Assembly: GCF_033110285.1 (NCBI RefSeq) | Contig: NZ_CP136995.1 | Location: 1,488,001-1,552,000, forward strand | From: Ottowia sp. SB7-C50 | Lineage (GTDB): Bacteria > Pseudomonadota > Gammaproteobacteria > Burkholderiales > Burkholderiaceae_C | Length of the DNA: 64,000 nucleotides | Direction: 5' to 3' | In this document: positions 11,071 through 20,157 of the stretch, piece after piece | Numbering within the stretch: position 1 is the first letter of the stretch | Layout: every line of letters starts with the position of its first letter | The notes under the pieces: generated by a model | Told to the model about the DNA's origin: nothing | What the model saw: the letters and a program-made list of their open reading frames with translations, nothing else | Database searches by the model: none | Position numbers and translations under genes: made by a program

Positions 11071-12753
11071 ATGGCCCTGCACGACCTCGACATCGCCCGC
11101 CGCGCCACGCTGCGCCGCATCACCGACCTGGCGCGCGAGCGCCTGGGGCTGGACGACGCGCACCTGGTGCCCTATGGCCACTACAAAGCCAAGATTGCGC
11201 TGCCCTTCGTGCAGTCACTGGATGAGCGGCCCGACGGCAAGCTGATCCTGGTCACCGCCACCAGCCCCACGCCGGCGGGCGAGGGCAAGACCACCACATC
11301 GATCGGGCTGGCCGACGGCCTGAACCGGCTCGGCCACCGGGCTGTGCTGGCGCTGCGTGAGCCGTCCATCGGGCCGGTGTTCGGCATGAAGGGCGGTGCG
11401 GCCGGCGGCGGGCACGCACAGGTGATGCCGATGGAGGACATCAACCTGCACTTCACGGGCGACTTCCACGCCATCGGCCTGGCGCACAACCTGCTGGCGG
11501 CGCTGCTCGACAACCACATTCACCAGGGCAATGCGCTCGGCATCGACGTGCGGCGCATCCATTGGCGCCGCGTGCTGGACATGAACGACCGCGCGCTGCG
11601 CCACATCACGCTGGGCCTGGGCGGCCCGGCGCACGGCGTGCCGCGCGAGGGCGGCTTTGACATCGTCGCCGCGTCGGAGGTGATGGCCATCCTGTGCCTG
11701 TCGCGTTCGCTGGCCGACCTGAAGGAGCGGTTGGGCCGAATCGTGGTGGCCGAAACGCGCCAGCGGCAACCCGTGACTGCGGCGGATTTGAGAGCGCACG
11801 GCGCCATGACCGTGCTGCTGAAGGACGCGCTGGCGCCCAACCTGGTGCAGACGCTGGACAACAACCCCGCGCTGCTGCACGGCGGCCCGTTCGGCAACAT
11901 CGCGCACGGCTGCAACTCGGTCATCGCCACGCGCACGGCCATCAAGCTGGGCGATTACGCCGTCACCGAGGCCGGCTTCGGCGCCGACCTGGGGGCCGAG
12001 AAGTTTTTCGACATCAAGTGCCGCATGGCGGGCCTGAAACCCAGCGCCGCCGTGCTGGTGACAACGGTGCGCGCGCTCAAGATGCAGGGTGGCGTGCCGA
12101 AAGACGCGCTGGCGCAGGAGAACCTGGCCGCGCTGGACGCCGGCCTGGCCAACCTCGACCGCCACCTGCACATCGTGCGCGACGTCTTCGGCCTGCCGTG
12201 CGTGGTGGCGGCCAACCATTTTGTCGCCGACACCGCCGCCGAGCACGCGCTGCTGCGCAGCCGCATGGCCGAACGCGGCGTGCCGTATGCGGTGTCGCGC
12301 CACTGGGCCGAGGGTGGCGCAGGCGCGGTCGATCTGGCGCGCGAGGTGGTGGCGCTGTGCGATCAGCACGCCCCGCGCACGCCACGCTTTGTCTATGACA
12401 CCGCCGACAGCCTGTGGGACAAGGCGGTGCAGGTGGCGCAGCAGGTCTATGGCGCCGCGCAACTGGTCGCCAGCCCTGAAGCCCGTGCGCGCCTGGACCA
12501 GCTGCAGGCCGAAGGCTGGGGCCACCTGTCGGTGTGCATTGCCAAGACGCCGTACAGCTTCTCGACCGACCCCAAGCTGCTGGGCGCGCCGACGGGCCAT
12601 GCCGTGCACGTGCGCGAAGTGCGGCTGTCGGCGGGCGCCGGCTTCGTGGTGCTGGTCTGCGGCGACATCATGACGATGCCCGGCCTGCCGGCGCATCCGG
12701 GCGCCGAGGGCATGGATATTGATGAACGAGGGCAGGTGACGGGGCTGTATTGA
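11071..12753 (+). CDS. fhs: Formate--tetrahydrofolate ligase
   Basis: 560 residues, typical family length. An ATP-binding motif [11 protein letters not shown] lies near residues 68-78, followed by family signatures [18 protein letters not shown] and DINLHFTGD, and further on the [26 protein letters not shown] and [10 protein letters not shown] blocks. It makes 10-formyl-THF from formate, THF and ATP in the cytoplasm. The start at 11071 has AAAGGGAG upstream; in-frame codons before it lie in repeat-derived sequence and are unlikely to be translated. Transcription converges with the tartrate operon; no one-carbon genes are adjacent. Confidence 0.95.
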   Translation: MALHDLDIARRATLRRITDLARERLGLDDAHLVPYGHYKAKIALPFVQSLDERPDGKLILVTATSPTPAGEGKTTTSIGLADGLNRLGHRAVLALREPSIGPVFGMKGGAAGGGHAQVMPMEDINLHFTGDFHAIGLAHNLLAALLDNHIHQGNALGIDVRRIHWRRVLDMNDRALRHITLGLGGPAHGVPREGGFDIVAASEVMAILCLSRSLADLKERLGRIVVAETRQRQPVTAADLRAHGAMTVLLKDALAPNLVQTLDNNPALLHGGPFGNIAHGCNSVIATRTAIKLGDYAVTEAGFGADLGAEKFFDIKCRMAGLKPSAAVLVTTVRALKMQGGVPKDALAQENLAALDAGLANLDRHLHIVRDVFGLPCVVAANHFVADTAAEHALLRSRMAERGVPYAVSRHWAEGGAGAVDLAREVVALCDQHAPRTPRFVYDTADSLWDKAVQVAQQVYGAAQLVASPEARARLDQLQAEGWGHLSVCIAKTPYSFSTDPKLLGAPTGHAVHVREVRLSAGAGFVVLVCGDIMTMPGLPAHPGAEGMDIDERGQVTGLY

Positions 12754-12814
12754 ACGGCTCGTCACATCGCGTCAAAACCGCCAAAGGCGCGAGATCGGCA
12801 GTGCGCGCTCGCCA

Positions 12815-13981
12815 TCAGACTGCCAGTGCGTGCATCTCGCGAATCAGGTCGCTCTTGCCCTCGAAGCCGATGCCTGGCAACGCCGGCAAGTCAACATAGC
12901 CGTTCACCACTTTCACGCCATCGGGAAAGCCACCGTATGGCTGAAACAGGTCAGGGTAGCTTTCGTTGCCGCCCAGTCCCAGGCCTGCAGCAATCGCGAG
13001 CGACATCTGGTGGCCGCCGTGAGGAATGCATCGGCTGGGTGACCAGCCATGGGCCTTGATCATGTCCAGCGTGCGCAGGTATTCGACGAGGCCGTAGCTC
13101 AAAGCGCAGTCAAACTGCAACCAGTCGCGGTCTGGCCGCATGCCACCGTGCCGAATCAGGTTGCGCGCGTCCTGCATCGAAAACAGGTTTTCGCCCGTCG
13201 CCATCGGGCCCCGGTAGACCTCGCTCAGCCTGGCCTGCAGTTCATAGTCCAGCGGATCGCCAGCCTCTTCGTACCAGAACAGCGGGTATTGCGAAAGGGC
13301 ATGGCCGTAATCGATGGCCGTTTGCAGATCAAAGCGACCATTGGCGTCCACCGCCAGTTGTTGACCAGGGCCGAGAATCTTCAGGACCGACTCGATGCGT
13401 TCGCAGTCGTCGGACAGCGTCGCGCCGCCAATCTTCATCTTGACCACGCTGTAGCCGCGCGCCAGATAGCTTTCCATTTCGTGCTTCAGGCCATCCAGGC
13501 CCTTGCCAGGGTAGTAATAGCCGCCGGCCGCGTAGACAAAGACGCGGGGGTTCGGTACGCCATTGCCATAGCGCTCGGCCAGCAACTGGTACAGCGGCTG
13601 GCGGGCGATCTTGGCCACGGCATCCCATACGGCCATGTCGATGGTCCCGACCGCCACAGAACGTTCGCCGTGGCCTCCGGGCTTTTCATTGGTCATCATG
13701 CGGGCCCAGACTTTGTGCGGGTCCAGGTTGCCGTCGGCGTCGTCCAACAGGCTGGCCGGATCGGCTTCCAGAATGCGTGGAATGAAGCGTTCACGCATCA
13801 GTGCGCCCTGGCCATAGCGGCCGTTGGAGTTGAAGCCGTAGCCGATCACCGGTTTGCCGTCGCGGACCACGTCGGTGACCACGGCCACCAGACTCAAGTT
13901 CATCTTGGAGAAATCGATGTAGGCGTTGCGGATGTCGGACTTGATGGGTCGGGTGGACTCGAGGATGTTGACAATTTTCAT
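12815..13981 (-). CDS. tarD: D(-)-tartrate dehydratase (enolase superfamily)
   Basis: 388 residues, almost the same length as Bradyrhizobium D-tartrate dehydratase and, from memory, similar throughout. Mandelate-racemase-type features in order: KMK near residue 180 (second Lys as general base), metal ligands in VDANGRF, WYEEAGDP and ATGENLF, then the catalytic His segment CIPHGGHQM. The enzyme removes water from D-tartrate to give oxaloacetate. It is the last gene of a leftward unit with a DapA-like protein, a Bug receptor and an SDR, facing a LysR gene at the other end. Substrate assignment rests on family resemblance. Confidence 0.88.
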   Translation of the reverse strand: MKIVNILESTRPIKSDIRNAYIDFSKMNLSLVAVVTDVVRDGKPVIGYGFNSNGRYGQGALMRERFIPRILEADPASLLDDADGNLDPHKVWARMMTNEKPGGHGERSVAVGTIDMAVWDAVAKIARQPLYQLLAERYGNGVPNPRVFVYAAGGYYYPGKGLDGLKHEMESYLARGYSVVKMKIGGATLSDDCERIESVLKILGPGQQLAVDANGRFDLQTAIDYGHALSQYPLFWYEEAGDPLDYELQARLSEVYRGPMATGENLFSMQDARNLIRHGGMRPDRDWLQFDCALSYGLVEYLRTLDMIKAHGWSPSRCIPHGGHQMSLAIAAGLGLGGNESYPDLFQPYGGFPDGVKVVNGYVDLPALPGIGFEGKSDLIREMHALAV

Positions 13982-14003
13982 GGTCGTGGCGCAAAGGAGA
14001 AGG

Positions 14004-14702
14004 TCAATGCGGAAGCGAAGCGCCGCCGCAGATAGCGATGTCTTGCCCGGTGATGGCAGCAGCCGCAGGCGACAGGAGGAAATGCACCAGCTGTGCGATT
14101 TCGGCAGGCTCAATGAGGCGCCCGATGGGAGGCAGGCGAGGCGCGCTGGCCGCGCGCGCAGGGTCTTTCAGCATGCCGGTGGCGGTGGCGGCGGGCGAGA
14201 CCACGTTCAGTGTCACCCCGTTGGGCGCAACTTCGGCCGCCCAACTGCGCGCCAGCGCGATCACTGCCGCCTTGGTCGCGGCATACTGCCCGCGCCCCGG
14301 CATGCCCTGGGCAACCCGGCTGCCAATGAATACCACGCGGCCATCGGCGCGCGCCGCCATGGCGGGCACCAGCGCTTTACACAACCGCGTCGCTGCATCC
14401 ACGTGAACTTGCCACATGAGTGCGCCGTCATCTGCGCCGAGGTCTTGCAATCGACCCACGCGCAGTACGCCGGCGGCATGCACCAGGGCGTCGACTTCGC
14501 GCAGCTGAGCCACCACTTGGTCCACCTCTGTGGGGCTGGCCAGATTGACGGTCCAAGAGTCGAATGCCGCGTGCGTCAGAGTGGGCTTGGCCAGATCAAG
14601 CCCGGTCACGCGCCAACCAGCGTCGAGCAGCGATGCGGCGATGGCGCGGCCAATGCCGGAGGTCGTGCCGGTGACCACGGCATGACGAGCATCAGTCCGC
14701 AT
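14004..14702 (-). CDS. SDR-family oxidoreductase
   Basis: 232 residues with the classical SDR cofactor motif TGTTSGIGRA near the N-terminus, NAAG-like VHAAGVL, the active-site YAATKAA (Tyr and Lys) preceded by the catalytic Ser in FIGSRVA, and a C-terminal GQDIAICGG. It probably oxidises or reduces a hydroxy/keto acid with NAD(P)H. It overlaps the end of the upstream Bug gene by 11 bp and is 22 bp from tarD, so translational coupling in one operon is likely. The actual substrate cannot be read from sequence. Confidence 0.85.
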   Translation of the reverse strand: MRTDARHAVVTGTTSGIGRAIAASLLDAGWRVTGLDLAKPTLTHAAFDSWTVNLASPTEVDQVVAQLREVDALVHAAGVLRVGRLQDLGADDGALMWQVHVDAATRLCKALVPAMAARADGRVVFIGSRVAQGMPGRGQYAATKAAVIALARSWAAEVAPNGVTLNVVSPAATATGMLKDPARAASAPRLPPIGRLIEPAEIAQLVHFLLSPAAAAITGQDIAICGGASLPH

Positions 14703-15660
14703 GAATCTTGCCTTCGGTGATGACCTTCTGGTATCGGGCCATTTCCTTGGCCTGGAACTTCAGAAAGTCATCCTGCGAACCGGGCGTGACCTCCAGGCCC
14801 TGTTGCGTGATCTTGTCGCGCATGGGGCCTGCCAGCGCCTTGTTCACTTCGGCATTCAGGCGCTGGGTGATCTCGGGCGGCGTACGTGCGGGCGCCCAGA
14901 GACCGTACCAGCTGTAGAACGAATAACCGGGAATGGTTTCGCCGACGGTGGGCACATCGGGCAGGCTGACGGCGCGCTTTTCGGAGGTGACGGCCACCAC
15001 CCGCAGTTGACCGCTCTTGTGGAACTGCAGTGAGCCCACGATAGGGTCGATGAAGCCGTCGATCACACCGCCCAGCAGATCCTGAAATGCCGGACCGGTG
15101 CCCTTGTAAGGCACGATCATCAGGTCGAAGTTGCCTGCCTGGCGCAACAGCTCGGTCGACAGGTGCCCCGCCGAACCGGTGGAGCCAATGGCGAATTTCA
15201 GGCCACCAGGCACCGTCTTGGCGTGTGCAATCAGCGACTTGATGTCCGTGACCGGCAGGTTCTTGTTGATCGCCACGGACAACGGCGCCTTGGCCACCAG
15301 TGCCACCGGTGCGAAATCCTTGGTCACGCTGTAGGGTACCGACTTCATGGTCATCGGCGCGCTCGTGAAGGTGGATGCGTTGAACAGCAGCGTGTAGCCG
15401 TCCGGGTTGGCCTTGGCCACGGCGTTGGCGCCGATGGTGCCGTTGGCGCCCGGGCGGTTCTCGACGATGAACGTCTGTCCCATCTGTTCGCCCAGCTTCT
15501 GGGCCAGCGATCGGCCCACCGCGTCCAGCGTGCCGCCGGGCGGAAAGGGGATGATGAACTTCACCATTTGGTTGGGGTACGTCTGTGCCGACGCATCCAT
15601 GGCAAGGCCGCACAGCAGCGTGGCGGCAAGGGTGCGGGCGACGAACTGTCGGCGTTGCAT
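14692..15660 (-). CDS. Bug/TctC-family periplasmic solute-binding protein
   Basis: 322 residues with a signal peptide ending near MDASAQ, then YPNQMVKFIIPFPPGGTLDAVGR and VENRPGANGTIGA, the two carboxylate-binding loops of Bug proteins. These periplasmic receptors capture organic acids and hand them to tripartite tricarboxylate transporters; Comamonadaceae carry many without adjacent TctAB, as here. Context suggests binding of tartrate or a related hydroxy acid. Confidence 0.9.
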   Translation of the reverse strand: MQRRQFVARTLAATLLCGLAMDASAQTYPNQMVKFIIPFPPGGTLDAVGRSLAQKLGEQMGQTFIVENRPGANGTIGANAVAKANPDGYTLLFNASTFTSAPMTMKSVPYSVTKDFAPVALVAKAPLSVAINKNLPVTDIKSLIAHAKTVPGGLKFAIGSTGSAGHLSTELLRQAGNFDLMIVPYKGTGPAFQDLLGGVIDGFIDPIVGSLQFHKSGQLRVVAVTSEKRAVSLPDVPTVGETIPGYSFYSWYGLWAPARTPPEITQRLNAEVNKALAGPMRDKITQQGLEVTPGSQDDFLKFQAKEMARYQKVITEGKIHAD

Positions 15661-15710
15661 GGGGCGTGTCTCCTTGGGGTGTGGTGAGGGGTAGACGGCG
15701 GCGCGACGGG

Positions 15711-16650
15711 TCAGCGGGCCAGCAGGCCCGCTTGCTGCACCGCCGCGCGCAGGGCGGCCGTTTCCTGGTCGTTGGGCGCTTCTGTTGGCGGCCGCACGGT
15801 GGGCGCGTCCAGCACGCCGGCCAGGTACATGCCGCCCTTCATGCGGGCATGGGCTTCGCCGGTGGGTTCGCCGCCGCCGTACACGGCGTCTTTCAGCGGC
15901 GTGATGACCGCCTGAATCGCCTGGGCCTTTTTCAAGTCGCCCGCTTTCACGGCATTCCACAGGTCGATGATCAACTGGGGGATGAAGGTGGCGAACCCGA
16001 CCAGCGCACCGTCTACACCCTGCACCATGGATGCCAGCAAATACTCGTCGTGGCAGGTGAGGATGGCTTTGCCCGTGCCGGTCTCGCGGATGGCCTGGAT
16101 GTCGCGGGCGTATTTGTTCATGTCGCGCTGGCCTACCTTGAAGGCCTGCACGTAAGGCAGCTTGGCCAGGTCGGCCAGTAGCTGCGACGAGTAGGACGCG
16201 CGCGTCCACGCCGGGTACACGTGGCAGACCAGGTCGCAATCCGGCGCTGCCTGGTGGATGGCCTCGAAGTACTGCAGCGCGTGGCCCGGCGTGAAACCAA
16301 AGCGCAACCAGTGGTGCGGGGGCATCACGTCCAGCGCCACCGCGCCCGCGGCGCGTGCTGCCCGGGCGTGGTCGGCGGCGTCGGCCAGGCCTTCGCAGAC
16401 GATGGACGAAATGACCGGCATGCGGCCTTTCAGTTCGTCGGCCACGATGCGCGTGACGTCGGCGCGCTCGGCGGGGGGTGAGCGAAAACACCTCGCCCGT
16501 GTGCCCGTTGGTCATGACGGCGACCACGCCATCGTGGCCAGCCAGCCAGCTGGCCAGCTTGCGCAGCGCTGGTTCGTCGATGCGGTGGTCTGCCGTGAAC
16601 GGGCAGGATATGGCAGGAATGATGCCGTGATAATTTGCAATACTGGGCAC
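15711..16650 (-). CDS. DapA-family aldolase/lyase (frameshifted)
   Basis: GTG start (complement at 16648-16650) with GGAGCG upstream gives PSIANYHGIIPAISCPF, a typical dihydrodipicolinate-synthase-family N-terminus. The frame then breaks in a run of six G at 16473-16478; removing one base joins it to the remaining TIM barrel (ADELKGRMPVIS onward, CHVYPAW, then AFKVGQRD with the probable Schiff-base Lys). The repaired protein would be 312 residues, normal for the family. DapA relatives in sugar-acid operons are keto-acid aldolases or dehydratases. It heads the tartrate-type operon, divergent from a LysR gene. Confidence 0.8.
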
Positions 16651-16712
16651 AGGGCGCTCCGTGGATGAGGATGGACGAAGCGAATGATTGCCCGCCGCTT
16701 CCGACGCGTCCA

Positions 16713-16735
16713 ATACTCGAATCGCATACAAGTAT
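16713..16735. promoter_or_regulatory. Candidate LysR operator
   Basis: ATACT-N13-AGTAT inverted repeat in the 142-bp gap between the divergent DapA-like and LysR genes. Its spacing resembles a LysR T-N11-A recognition box. Function is inferred from position. Confidence 0.4.
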
Positions 16736-16792
16736 CTGCAGATCGACTGCGCAAGCAAGGCATGCATGGGCCCTGGTAATCGACCGCTCGAC

Positions 16793-17704
16793 ATGGAATG
16801 GCTGGAAGACTTTCTGGCGCTGGCCGACACGGGCAGCTTCTCGCGTGCCGCCAAGGCCCGTTTCATCGCTCAGCCCGCACTCAGCCGCCACATCCGGTCA
16901 TTGGAAGAATGGGTGGGGGTCGACCTGTTCGATCGCAGCGCGCACCCGGTGGCGCTGACGGCCGCCGGCCAGCGCTTTCAGCCGTTGCTGGAAGAATTGC
17001 TTGGCCAGTTGGAGGCGGCGCGCATCAAGGCGCGCGCCGCACACGACGAAGCCGCCGCTGGCTTGCGTTTCGCGGCCACGCATTTGCTCTCGCTGGCGTT
17101 TTTCCCGGCCTGGTTTTCGGATCTGGAAAAGGCCCTGGGGCCGCGCACCGTGCAGATGTATTCGAACAACCTGGAGGCTTGCGAAGACCTGATGCTTCAG
17201 CGCAGCGTGCAGTTTCTGCTGTGCTACGGCCACCCCGACGTGCCGGGGCGGCTGGAAGGGGCGGCGTACCCCGTTGCTGTGATCGGCCGCGAAGTCTTGT
17301 TGCCGGTGGCTGCCGCGAGCCACGACGGGCAACCCGCCTGGCATTTGCGCAGCGGCGGTCACGCGCACTCAGAGGTGCCACTGCTGCGCTACCACGAGTC
17401 TTCCGGCCTGGGCCGCATCCTGAAGACCTGCCTGCGCACGCAAGTGCCGCAAGCCAGCGTCACGGTATTCACGGCGCACCATGCGGCGGTGCTGAAAGCC
17501 CTGGTGCTGGAAGGCCGGGGCATCGCCTGGTTGCCGCGCAGCCTGATCGAAGACGAGCTGAGGCAGGGCCTGCTGGTGGCTGCGGGCGATGCCCCGTGCG
17601 AAATCCCACTGGAGATCCGCCTGTACCGTCAACCTACGGCGATGATGGGGTCTGCGGAGCAGTTGTGGTCGCTGGCAGGCGGGGGCGCTTCCGCGGTGGG
17701 ATGA
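16793..17704 (+). CDS. LysR-family regulator of the tartrate-type operon
   Basis: 303 residues from MEWLEDFLALADTGSFSRAA, the standard LysR winged-helix N-terminus with recognition helix QPALSRHIRSLE. Residues about 90-300 form the periplasmic-binding-like effector domain. It is divergent from the DapA-like gene with a shared 142-bp control region, so it probably regulates the tartrate-type unit. An upstream in-frame ATG at 16766 would add nine residues that do not fit the family. Confidence 0.88.
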   Translation: MEWLEDFLALADTGSFSRAAKARFIAQPALSRHIRSLEEWVGVDLFDRSAHPVALTAAGQRFQPLLEELLGQLEAARIKARAAHDEAAAGLRFAATHLLSLAFFPAWFSDLEKALGPRTVQMYSNNLEACEDLMLQRSVQFLLCYGHPDVPGRLEGAAYPVAVIGREVLLPVAAASHDGQPAWHLRSGGHAHSEVPLLRYHESSGLGRILKTCLRTQVPQASVTVFTAHHAAVLKALVLEGRGIAWLPRSLIEDELRQGLLVAAGDAPCEIPLEIRLYRQPTAMMGSAEQLWSLAGGGASAVG

Positions 17705-17780
17705 ACGCGTTCTGCATCTGCGGCGGGGCGACAACTTGGTGATATGGCGATGGAGCGCGCGGATGTGCGCAGTTTCAGAA

Positions 17781-17820
17781 GAAAAACGCTGCCTGCGCTT
17801 GCCCCTCAAGTGCAGGCAGC
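17781..17820 (-). terminator. Intrinsic terminator of the EF-G-like gene, built from the dispersed repeat
   Basis: Leftward RNA would form a 14-bp stem (GCTGCCTGCACTTG with CAAGCGCAGGCAGC, one G-U position) and 5-base loop, followed by GTTTTTCTT. It begins 13 bp past the stop of the EF-G-like gene. The right side continues into CTATCAAAAACATA, the usual repeat flank, so the terminator is copy 4 of the family (17781-17837). Confidence 0.75.
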
Positions 17821-17833
17821 TATCAAAAACATA

Positions 17834-19891
17834 TCAATCCTCCTCCTGCACCTTGTGCTGCGCCACCAGTTGCTGCTGCACCTGGGGCGGCACCACCTCG
17901 TAGTGCGACAGCGCCAGCGCGTAGCGGCCCTGGCCGGCGGTCATGGCGTTCAGGCGGGTCTGGTAGTCGGCCAGTTCGGCCACGGGCGCCTGGCCGTGCA
18001 CGGTGAGCGTGCCCAGCTTGCCAGAGTCGGTGCCGCTGACCATGCCGCGCCGCGACGACAGGTCGCCGGTGATGGCGCCCATGGCGCTGTCGGGTGCGGT
18101 GATCTGCACCTTGGCGATCGGCTCCAGCACCACAGGTTTCGCGTCCCGGATGGCCGCCTGGAAGGCGCGCTTGCCGGCGGTGACGAAGGCGATTTCCTTG
18201 CTGTCCACCGCGTGGTGCTTGCCGTCGTGCACGATGACGCGCACGTCCTGCACCGGGTAGCCGGCGATCACGCCTTCGGCCAGCGCCTCGCGCACGCCTT
18301 TTTCGACCGCTGGCATGAACTGGCCGGGGATGGTGCCGCCCTTGACCTGGTCGACAAACTCAAAGCCCGCGCCGCGCGGCAGCGGCTCGACGCGCAAGTG
18401 CACTTCGCCGAACTGGCCGGCGCCGCCGCTTTGCTTTTTGTGGCGGTACTGCGCGGCCGCGTTCTGGGTGATGGTTTCGCGGTAGGCGATGCGCGGCGGG
18501 CGCGTTTCGACGTCGAACTTGTGCACTTCGCGCAGGCGCTCCAGCAGCGTGCGCAGGTGCAGCTCACCCAGGCCGTAGACGATGGTCTCATTGGTCTGCG
18601 CGACGTGTTCCAGTTTCAGGCACGGGTCTTCGGCCACCAGCTTGCCCATGATTTCCCACATGCGCTGTTCGTCGCCGCGCCGCTTGGGCGAAATGGCGAT
18701 GCCGTGCACCGGCACGGGGAAGGGCAGCGGCTTCAGGTGAATGTGGTCGTCCTCCGCGGCGTCGTGCAGCACGGCGTCGAAGTGCAGCTCGTCAATCTTG
18801 GCCACGGCGCAGATGTCCCCCGGCCCGGCGCTGGGTATCTCGACGTGGCTCTTGCCCTGCTGCAGGTACAGGTGCCCCACCTTGAACGGCTTGCGCCCGT
18901 CGCCCACGTACAGCTGCGTGCCGGGCGTTATGGTGCCCTGGTGCACGCGCACGAAGCCCATCTTGCCGACGTAGGGGTCGATGCTGACCTTGAACACATG
19001 CGCCAGCACGTGCGCCGCCGGGTCGGGCTGGGCGTGCATCAGCGTGGCGGCTTCGCCTTCGCCGTTCAAGAAGTCGGGCGGGTTGCCTTCGGTGGAGTTG
19101 GGCAGCAGCCGGGCGATGATGTCCAGCAACTCGGCCACGCCGGCGCCGCTGCGCGCCGAGACGAAGCAGACGGGAATCAGATGCCCTTCGCGCAGCGCCT
19201 GCTCCAGCGGCGCGTGCAGTTCGCTGGCGTCCACGTCGCCTTCATTCAGGTAGCGGTCGACAAACGCGCCGTCGACTTCGACCACCTGCTCGACCAGCGC
19301 GCGGTGCGCGTCGGCGACGGCCCCAAAGTCGCTGTGCCCGTCGCGGTTGTAGAAGCAGTCGACCACCTGGGTCGCGCCGGCGTCGGGCAGGTTCAGCGGC
19401 AGGCATTCCTTGCCGAACGCGGCCTGCAGGTCGGCCAGCAGGGCGGGCAGGTCGGCGCCTTCGGCGTCGATCTTGTTGACGATGATCAGGCGGTCCAGCC
19501 CGCGCTCGGCCGCGTAGTCCATCATGCGCTGCGCCATCGGCTCGATGCCGGTGGCGGCGTTGATGACGATGGCTGCGGTTTCCACCGCCTCCAGCGCCGG
19601 CAGGCTCTGGCCGATGAAGTCCAGCCCGCCGGGCGTGTCGATCAGGTGGACGCGGCAGCCGGCGTGATCGGCATGCAGCACCGACGACTGCAGCGAATGC
19701 CCCGCCTTCACTTCCAGCGCGTCGTGGTCGCTGACGGTGTTGCCGCGTTCCACGCTGCCCGGGGTGCCAATGGCGCCGGTGCGGTGCAGCAGCGCTTCGG
19801 CCAGTGTCGTCTTGCCGGCAGCGGCGGGGCCGACGAAGGCCAGAGTGCGGATCTTGTCGACGGGCAGGGGGCCGGGGGCAGCTTGGGGCAT
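17834..19891 (-). CDS. EF-G-like GTPase (second elongation factor G)
   Basis: 685 residues. G1 is GPAAAGKTT (about 21-29), G3 DTPGGLDF, G4 NKIDAEG; then domain II, and C-terminal domains with GGAGQFGEVHL and a GxTPGQFMPAV-like GTIPGQFMPAVEKG. It ends in a short acidic tail. This is the divergent EF-G paralogue class (FusA2/EF-G-like), not the str-operon translocase, and its role in translation is not established. It stands alone: intrinsic terminator downstream and an FNR-like box 67 bp upstream of its start, hinting at control by oxygen. Confidence 0.88.
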   Translation of the reverse strand: MPQAAPGPLPVDKIRTLAFVGPAAAGKTTLAEALLHRTGAIGTPGSVERGNTVSDHDALEVKAGHSLQSSVLHADHAGCRVHLIDTPGGLDFIGQSLPALEAVETAAIVINAATGIEPMAQRMMDYAAERGLDRLIIVNKIDAEGADLPALLADLQAAFGKECLPLNLPDAGATQVVDCFYNRDGHSDFGAVADAHRALVEQVVEVDGAFVDRYLNEGDVDASELHAPLEQALREGHLIPVCFVSARSGAGVAELLDIIARLLPNSTEGNPPDFLNGEGEAATLMHAQPDPAAHVLAHVFKVSIDPYVGKMGFVRVHQGTITPGTQLYVGDGRKPFKVGHLYLQQGKSHVEIPSAGPGDICAVAKIDELHFDAVLHDAAEDDHIHLKPLPFPVPVHGIAISPKRRGDEQRMWEIMGKLVAEDPCLKLEHVAQTNETIVYGLGELHLRTLLERLREVHKFDVETRPPRIAYRETITQNAAAQYRHKKQSGGAGQFGEVHLRVEPLPRGAGFEFVDQVKGGTIPGQFMPAVEKGVREALAEGVIAGYPVQDVRVIVHDGKHHAVDSKEIAFVTAGKRAFQAAIRDAKPVVLEPIAKVQITAPDSAMGAITGDLSSRRGMVSGTDSGKLGTLTVHGQAPVAELADYQTRLNAMTAGQGRYALALSHYEVVPPQVQQQLVAQHKVQEED

Positions 19892-19957
19892 GAGATCACT
19901 CCTGAATGTCTACCGCACATGCTACGCCGCGCGCGGCGGCGCAGGCCGCCCGCCGCC

Positions 19958-19971
19958 TTGATGCAGATCAG
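19958..19971. promoter_or_regulatory. FNR/Anr-type box upstream of EF-G-like gene
   Basis: TTGATGCAGATCAG, one mismatch from TTGAT-N4-ATCAA. It lies 67 bp before the EF-G-like start, a distance compatible with class II activation. A near-identical sequence precedes the hemerythrin gene. Confidence 0.5.
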
Positions 19972-20044
19972 GCGGATGCCACGCCGCTGAGGGCCTGTTC
20001 ACGCTGTTTCCAGCCCTGCGAACATGCTTGAAAAAGCGCCAATC

Positions 20045-20157
20045 CAGGCGCGCGACGACGCCCATAGCTCGGCTATGGGCTGGTCGGCACCACCACGCTG
20101 TCCTCGTTTTTCGCAGGTATCGCTTCGACGCCTTCTGCCGCGCAGACTCCTAGCGCG
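20045..20157 (+). repeat. About 110-bp dispersed repeat, copy A
   Basis: Starts with a perfect hairpin GCCCATAGC-TCG-GCTATGGGC (20060-20080), continues with GGTCGGCACCACCACG and CTCGTTTTTCGCA and ends at the stop codon (20150-20152) of the serine hydrolase gene. Matches the reverse complement of 10873-10985. The rest of the 258-bp gap 19892-20149 shows only the FNR-like box. Confidence 0.7.

Noticed and set aside
14692..16866. A 724-codon frame appearing to join the DapA-like and Bug proteins
   Set aside because: It results from the frameshift at 16473-16478. The Bug protein has its own start and signal peptide at 15660.
17744..19990. A 748-codon open frame opposite the EF-G-like gene
   Set aside because: Antisense shadow of a clear GTPase gene; biased composition and no motifs.
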